Origin: Tigriopus japonicus
Taxonomy: Eukaryota > Arthropoda > Copepoda > Harpacticoida > Harpacticidae
Reading direction: 5' to 3'
Length of the DNA: 64,000 nucleotides
Assembly (NCBI GenBank): GCA_010645155.1
Contig: JAAGOF010000209.1
Coordinates: forward strand, 195,733 to 259,732
Position 1 is the stretch's first letter. The number at the start of each line of letters is the position of its first letter. Positions 22,301 through 28,300 of the stretch are shown piece by piece. The notes under the pieces were generated by a model, which did not search any database, was not told the origin of the DNA, and was given only the letters and a program-made list of their open reading frames with translations. A program made the position numbers and the translations under genes.

Positions 22301-25300
22301 TTTAGCTCTGGAATACTTCTGTGGAACAAAGTTATTTGCCAGCATGACAAAACGTTTAAAATGTCATAATATTTTAGTGTAGGCGCTGCTGAACGCGAGT
22401 TCAAAAAATCATTCTGCTACTGCTTCCCGTTTAACACAAGTAATCACCAATATTGCTTATATTTAAAAAAAGTGAATGTTTTCACTGAAATACAGGGTAA
22501 GGACCTTACCCTGGATCCCAAACTCTTTGAGTTGATCGAGCAAAAGACCATGATCTACCTTATCAAAGGCCTTGGCAAAGTCAAGACAGACTACATCAAC
22601 TGACCCGTGACTTTTAAGCCCGTCAATGATCTGCTCGATATGGTCAACCAATTGGGTGACTGTAATAAAATGGGCTCGAAACCCATGCTGCCCTGGGAGA
22701 ATGATATAGGTTTCCAAATACTTAACAAGCTTGGACTTCATGATCTTCTCAAAGACCTTCGCAATACTGGAAGTCAGAGAAATGGGCCTATAATTACTAG
22801 GGAGTGACTTATCTCCGCCCTTAAAAATTGGAACGACATGAGCTACTTTTACATAGAGAAGAGGGAAACTTGCCCTGATCTAAGATGCGACCCATCAAAT
22901 AGGAGAAAACAGGGGCAAGAATCTTTGAACATTTCATCAGAAACTGAGATGTCACACCATCAGGTCCAGGAGAACTCGAGAGCTTTAAGCTCTTGATGGC
23001 CTCAAAAGCATCTTGATCTGTTACTACCAGATCCTCCAATTGATTATCCTGACTATCAATGCCAGGCTCATCAACAACATTACTACAGTCATGGCCATCT
23101 TTTCCTACCCTTTTCGGAATTGAAAATACACTTGAGAACTGATCTACAAGCATATTAGCCATAACCTCAATATCATTAACAGTTTTACCGTCGACCTCAA
23201 AAGGTCCTACAGGATGTTTCATTTTTCTTTTTGTGTTTGCAAATGAGAAAAACGCCTTTGGATTAGTTTTAACCTCCTGGATCACTCTACTTTCCTTCTC
23301 TAACTGATCGGAATTAATGGAGGCCCTAATCATTAATTGGAACACATCCAATTGGCTTTGGAGGCTGGCCTCAACAAATGGATTTGAAGTACGTCGAAGT
23401 CTATTTGAAATCTGACGACTCCTTTTGAACAACTTCTTCTAATGTTTGGAATTCTAGACAATGGCCCACCTTTTGGCGCCGTTTCTGGAATACATAGAGA
23501 CAAACAAACTTACTAAAAAATAGAAATCAGCCTTTTTATGGCGTCATCTATGGATGGTTCCTCCTTTAGAATGGAAATCAAGTCCAACTCTTCCAACCTT
23601 TCAACAATAAGAGGCCAATGTTCCTCTTTGGACTTGAACTTTGCCAGACCCACCTTTTGTGCAGGTTTAACTCTAGAGCTCGCCGGTTTTTGAGTAATGG
23701 TCGACCCTATCTCAAGAATGTGATGATCTGAAAGACTACATGGGCATATTGGATCAGGTCAGGGTAATTGAAGAAACTAAGTCCAGAACACTCTCTGCTC
23801 TGGTTGCAACACCAACGTGTTGAGAGAGATTACGCAAGATCGCAAACTCTTCCAATTTTTCGAAAGACAGCGATGCGTTGAGAACAAACCTCTGGATCTA
23901 ACTCCTTTCCAATAAATTGAAGAGCTGATAGAAATGAAGAAGAGCTACAAGAAGGTGACCGATACATTGTTACAACCGTAAGATCAAGAGCCTTGATGTG
24001 ACAAATCAAAACTTCTACTTCTCCATTCGACATTTGAACATGACTAAGAAGTAAGTCTTTCCTGACAAATAGACATATGCCCCCATGTGGAAAAATGGGA
24101 TTGTCCGGTCGTACCCTATCACAACGAACTAGCCTAAAACCAGCTATTGCTACTTCTTCATCTAAAACTCCTGGATGAAGCCAAATATCTGTGATAGAAA
24201 TGAAGGAGACCTCTCTATCAATGGCTAGCTCCTCCACTACTCTGACCTTTGTGCTGTCTTTTTTAGAAATCAGACAATGCACGTTCAAATAGAGCCCTTT
24301 TATGGGCTTAAGGTCTTCCGATGGACCAAGTCTATTAGTTCCTGGACCTTCCTGTCTAACCTTAAAAATCCTTCTTTCTAACAAAATTTTGCCCTACAGG
24401 AAGGGTTTGTTGGGGAAGGGACGGGGCGGTCACACTAGAGTAAGACCTTGGTTGCCCATGGGAGAAAGTGGAAGAAGGGGCAGGGTTATGGATATTTGGG
24501 AGAAGGGTGGAAAAAGAAAATGTTTTTGGGTGAGGGAAGGAAAATGGGACAGGGAATTGGGAGGAGGAGGAAAAGGAGGAGGAGGAGAACGAGAACTGGG
24601 AGGGGGGATGCTAAAAGATGAAATGTTTGGGGGATGGGTTGGGGATTGGAGGCCAACCTACAACCATGTCCAAGAGACAAAGATTTTGCTGGTCTCTGAT
24701 TCCTCTGAGTACCTCGGACGTGGACATGTTTACACTCCACATTGAAACATGTTCCTCTACTCATTGATGTACGACACATAAAAGGATGAAAAAAGGGGCA
24801 CTCGACCTTTGAGCACCCTTTCTTGTTGTATCTGAAGAGCCCAAACTTCAACAATTTTTGACACCACTTTGGGTGCTCAAAAGAGCTACAACCTTTTCTA
24901 TCCAGACTACAAGGCTGCCTTTTGTGGTCAGGACAGACTTCCTTACAAGCTAGAGCTTCCTGGACAAGTTTTGGTTGAGCTACTTCAACCAACTCAACCT
25001 CAATCTCCTCCGTTTTGGTGGAGTTGTCTACAGTTGAGTCCACCTTTGAACCAACGCGCTTTCTGTCTAACCCAAGCAACCAGAGCCTCAACAATGAAGG
25101 CCTTCTTTATAACAGAGGGGTCCTTCCCTTCTAAGGCGAAATGCAGACAGATGGACCAAGTCTATGAGTTCTTGGACCTTCATGTCTAACCTTAAAAAAA
25201 CCTTCTAACAAAATTTTGCCCTACAGGAAGGGTTTGTTGGGGAGGGGACGGGGCTAACCTGACTCAAGATCGCCTCCATCATTGAAATGGCGGAATAAAC

Positions 25301-28300
25301 AATTATAGTAGAGACTAGAGCGCTATAATTGTAGAGACCAATAAGAGGAACGAAAGTAAAAATTAATGATTTGTCAAAGCAAGGCAAATTCACACTGGGA
25401 AAATCAAATGGGGGAAAATGTTACGGGAAAAAGTTGGTGGGAAAAAGTAAAAGAAAAGGATGAATGCAAAACAAAACCAGAAAAAAAAAATTTTTCTGGT
25501 TTTGTGAAAAAAGCCTGTTTCAACTAATTATGCTCAACCTAAGGCAAAAGCAACCCAACTAAGGCAAAACAGAACAAAGGACTCGTTATGTAAACAAAAG
25601 CAAAGAAAGACAAACAAACGAAAAACAGCTGACTCCGAAAATTCAAACGTTGGATCTACAGAATAACGGCGTCCTTCCCCAATGTTGAGACACCTACTTC
25701 AAAAGGAAATTTCCAGAAGGGAGGCTCAAAAAGGAAGGTAAAACCCTAATATTGAGTTCTAATGCAAAATATCTTGACTAATGCAACTAATAAGAGACAC
25801 CTACAACTGTGAAAAACCTGAAAAAGAACTTAAGAGCTAAGAAGAACCTGAAAGAGAAATCACAAACAACAATACTGATAAATACGGGTGAATATTTTAG
25901 GTTTTACCTAAAAACCAAGGTTTTAACCTAAAACGCCTATTTTGGACAATTTTTACCTAAAACTAAGTTGTCAACCTAATATTAACTTTTTATCTCGCTT
26001 TTTTGGGCAATTTTTATCTAAAACTAGGTTTTCAAGCTCATATTAACTTTTTTCTTGTCCTAAATTCAATTGCGCAATAAGGTTCCTAACCCCAATATCT
26101 TTAAACACCAAACGAAGAAAGAAGAGGAGTGACAGCCACAATGATTTTCATCCCATTGAAATGCCGAATCAGCGTTACTAGGAGGTTTCAGGCTAACATT
26201 GCTGAAAGTTGTTTGAAATACTGCCAACTAGTGATGTGTTTCGAACCAGGAGTGCTGCCATTTTTGACTCGGAAGTTTATCGCTGTTAAAAAGGGCAGGT
26301 TGTATTGTACTTTTTGAAAAGACCTAAACAGGGACCAATTTGGCAACTCTCGAACTAGTTCGATTTCGAGTTCCATCGATAGTTTTAAAAATGGATTTTG
26401 AGTTGGCAGTGCTGCCAAATTTAATGGTAGATAAGGTCTATTGCCTGTCGAAAAGTTTAGTTGTGGTCAGACTTTTGACCCTAAAAACCAAAATGGCAAA
26501 ACTCTGCCAAAAATCCAACTCGAAACACATCAGTACTGCCAACTACGAGCGCTCCCTGCAATTTTTGAAATCACATACACGTCTTTGGGTATTTTGTCTG
26601 TTTCAAGGAAAAATAAATATTTTCTCGAATATTTGAGTAAGAGAGATATATTTCAGGCAAACTTGAGGAAAACAAAGAGTTGCCAATACTCAAGAGGGCT
26701 TACCCAAAATACAAAAATCCCTACAAAATGACATTTGTACTTATATTAGGCATTTACAACAAAATATACTGTCAAGCACGAAAAACTGCGCCATCTATTG
26801 AGGCAAATTGAAAATTGTAGTTTTGGAAAGTTGGAAATACGGCCAAATATAGTCTTTTTTTTCATCGAAGAACGGGCAAGAAAGTTTTTTTCGGATAGAA
26901 TTGAAGGAAAACATTTTGATCACAAAAAATTGCTAACAAAATTTTTCTCTTTTCAATTTGTCAATTGATAGGGAAAAACAAATAGTGTCTGTTGTTGTTT
27001 CAACGGGATTTTTCTTGTCCTCTTTTTTCACTTAGAAAAAAATTGACAACAGTTTTTAGGTCGGATTGAAATTTCAAAAAGAAGTTTTTTAGGTCTGGAA
27101 AACGAAATAAAAAGTTTTTTGCTACTTAAAATTTCCATAAAATGCAAAAATAAGTTTAAAGTAAGTTATAAAACCCCCCAAAAATCGGGCAAAACAGGCG
27201 AAAAACGTTTATTTAATGTTTTAAGTTAAAACTATCTAATCCTCGCTTTACTGATCATTAGGAACGGGTAAAAAGTGCAAGTCAAAAGAAGCTTTTGGTT
27301 ACCAAAAGTTGCACAAAAATCAGCCCAAAATCGTAAAATAAAATGCAGGAAAAGGTCAAAAGCGCAAATAAAAACAAAAAAAGCGCAAATAAAATTTAAA
27401 AAGTTCGCAAAAAAACTGAAATTTCTGAAACAAAAAGCTTCAGATATTTTCTTGTCATCTGCTTGTTATTTTTCAATCTTGACAAGGAAAATTTAGATAT
27501 TGAAGTAGTCGTAATCAAAACTATGCCAGCCTACGCTGGGAGCTGTAAAATCAGATTTAGTTTTCAAATCTGAAAAAAATCTTCCAAAAGTAAACATTTT
27601 CATAGAAGATATAGCAAACTCTCAACAATTTGTTCATTTTAGGCCGAATTGGAAAAAATTCTTGCAAAAAAAGGCGAAAAGTGCAAAAGGGCAAATAAAT
27701 GGGTTTATATTACCAAAAATCTTTTTACACCTTTTGCCTGTCCCTACTGATCAGCCTACAAAGCTCAAATTTTTTTCCGGTCCTTGACACGTCTCTCATA
27801 TTTTCAAAAATCGGATTTCGCACCCATCCCTTTCAGGGCTCCTTGGATAGTCAAAACAAAAGAAAGCTTTAATGTTCATAACAGTTACGTTATCCATGAG
27901 CTTTGTCATAAAGCACAACATGGTATGACAACTCTAGGTAATCCCTTCCTTCCACAGACAAAGGTAGTCAGAGAATTATTCCTGGAAGTTCCCGGGACGG
28001 GATTTTCAACCTCTGAAAACGGAATAAGCGGGATTTTCAAAACTTGAAAAACAGATTGTGTTTACGGGATCAGGGGACAGTATTTTCTAATTGAAAACGG
28101 GATTTCTAAAATGTATGAAATTTGTCAGGCTTCAAGAAGTTAAAATGATTCCTTATTCCAAGGGTTCACTCAATGTTCCAATTTTCAGAACCAATTGGTG
28201 GCAAAGTTGTATTTCAAGACATTCTTTTTATACCATACTCAAATGGCAAGAATTTGGCCAACCCCACGTTGATTCTTGAATTCTTGACTGGGGAGAGCAC

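Larger units (their letters stand above)
21000..25255 (-). mobile_element. CR1-like (CR1/Jockey group) non-LTR retrotransposon, near full length, degraded
   Basis: On the minus strand the order is: CCCH-finger ORF1 (25094-24486), a spacer, ORF2 endonuclease (about 24384-23830), pre-RT (23432-22821), RT (22741-22463 and 22098-21472), and a C-terminal domain (to 21152), then a 3' UTR to 21000. Recognisable RT blocks are LDFAKAFDKVDH, SGVPQGSSLG and a damaged YADD box (NAADTKL). The C-terminal LSYCERLQKLGL and LHLEYA blocks are typical of CR1-like elements. Frameshifts, stops and lost catalytic residues show it is dead. It lies antisense in an intron of the PAN-protein gene. The 3' tip abuts the assembly gap. 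Confidence 0.88.
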
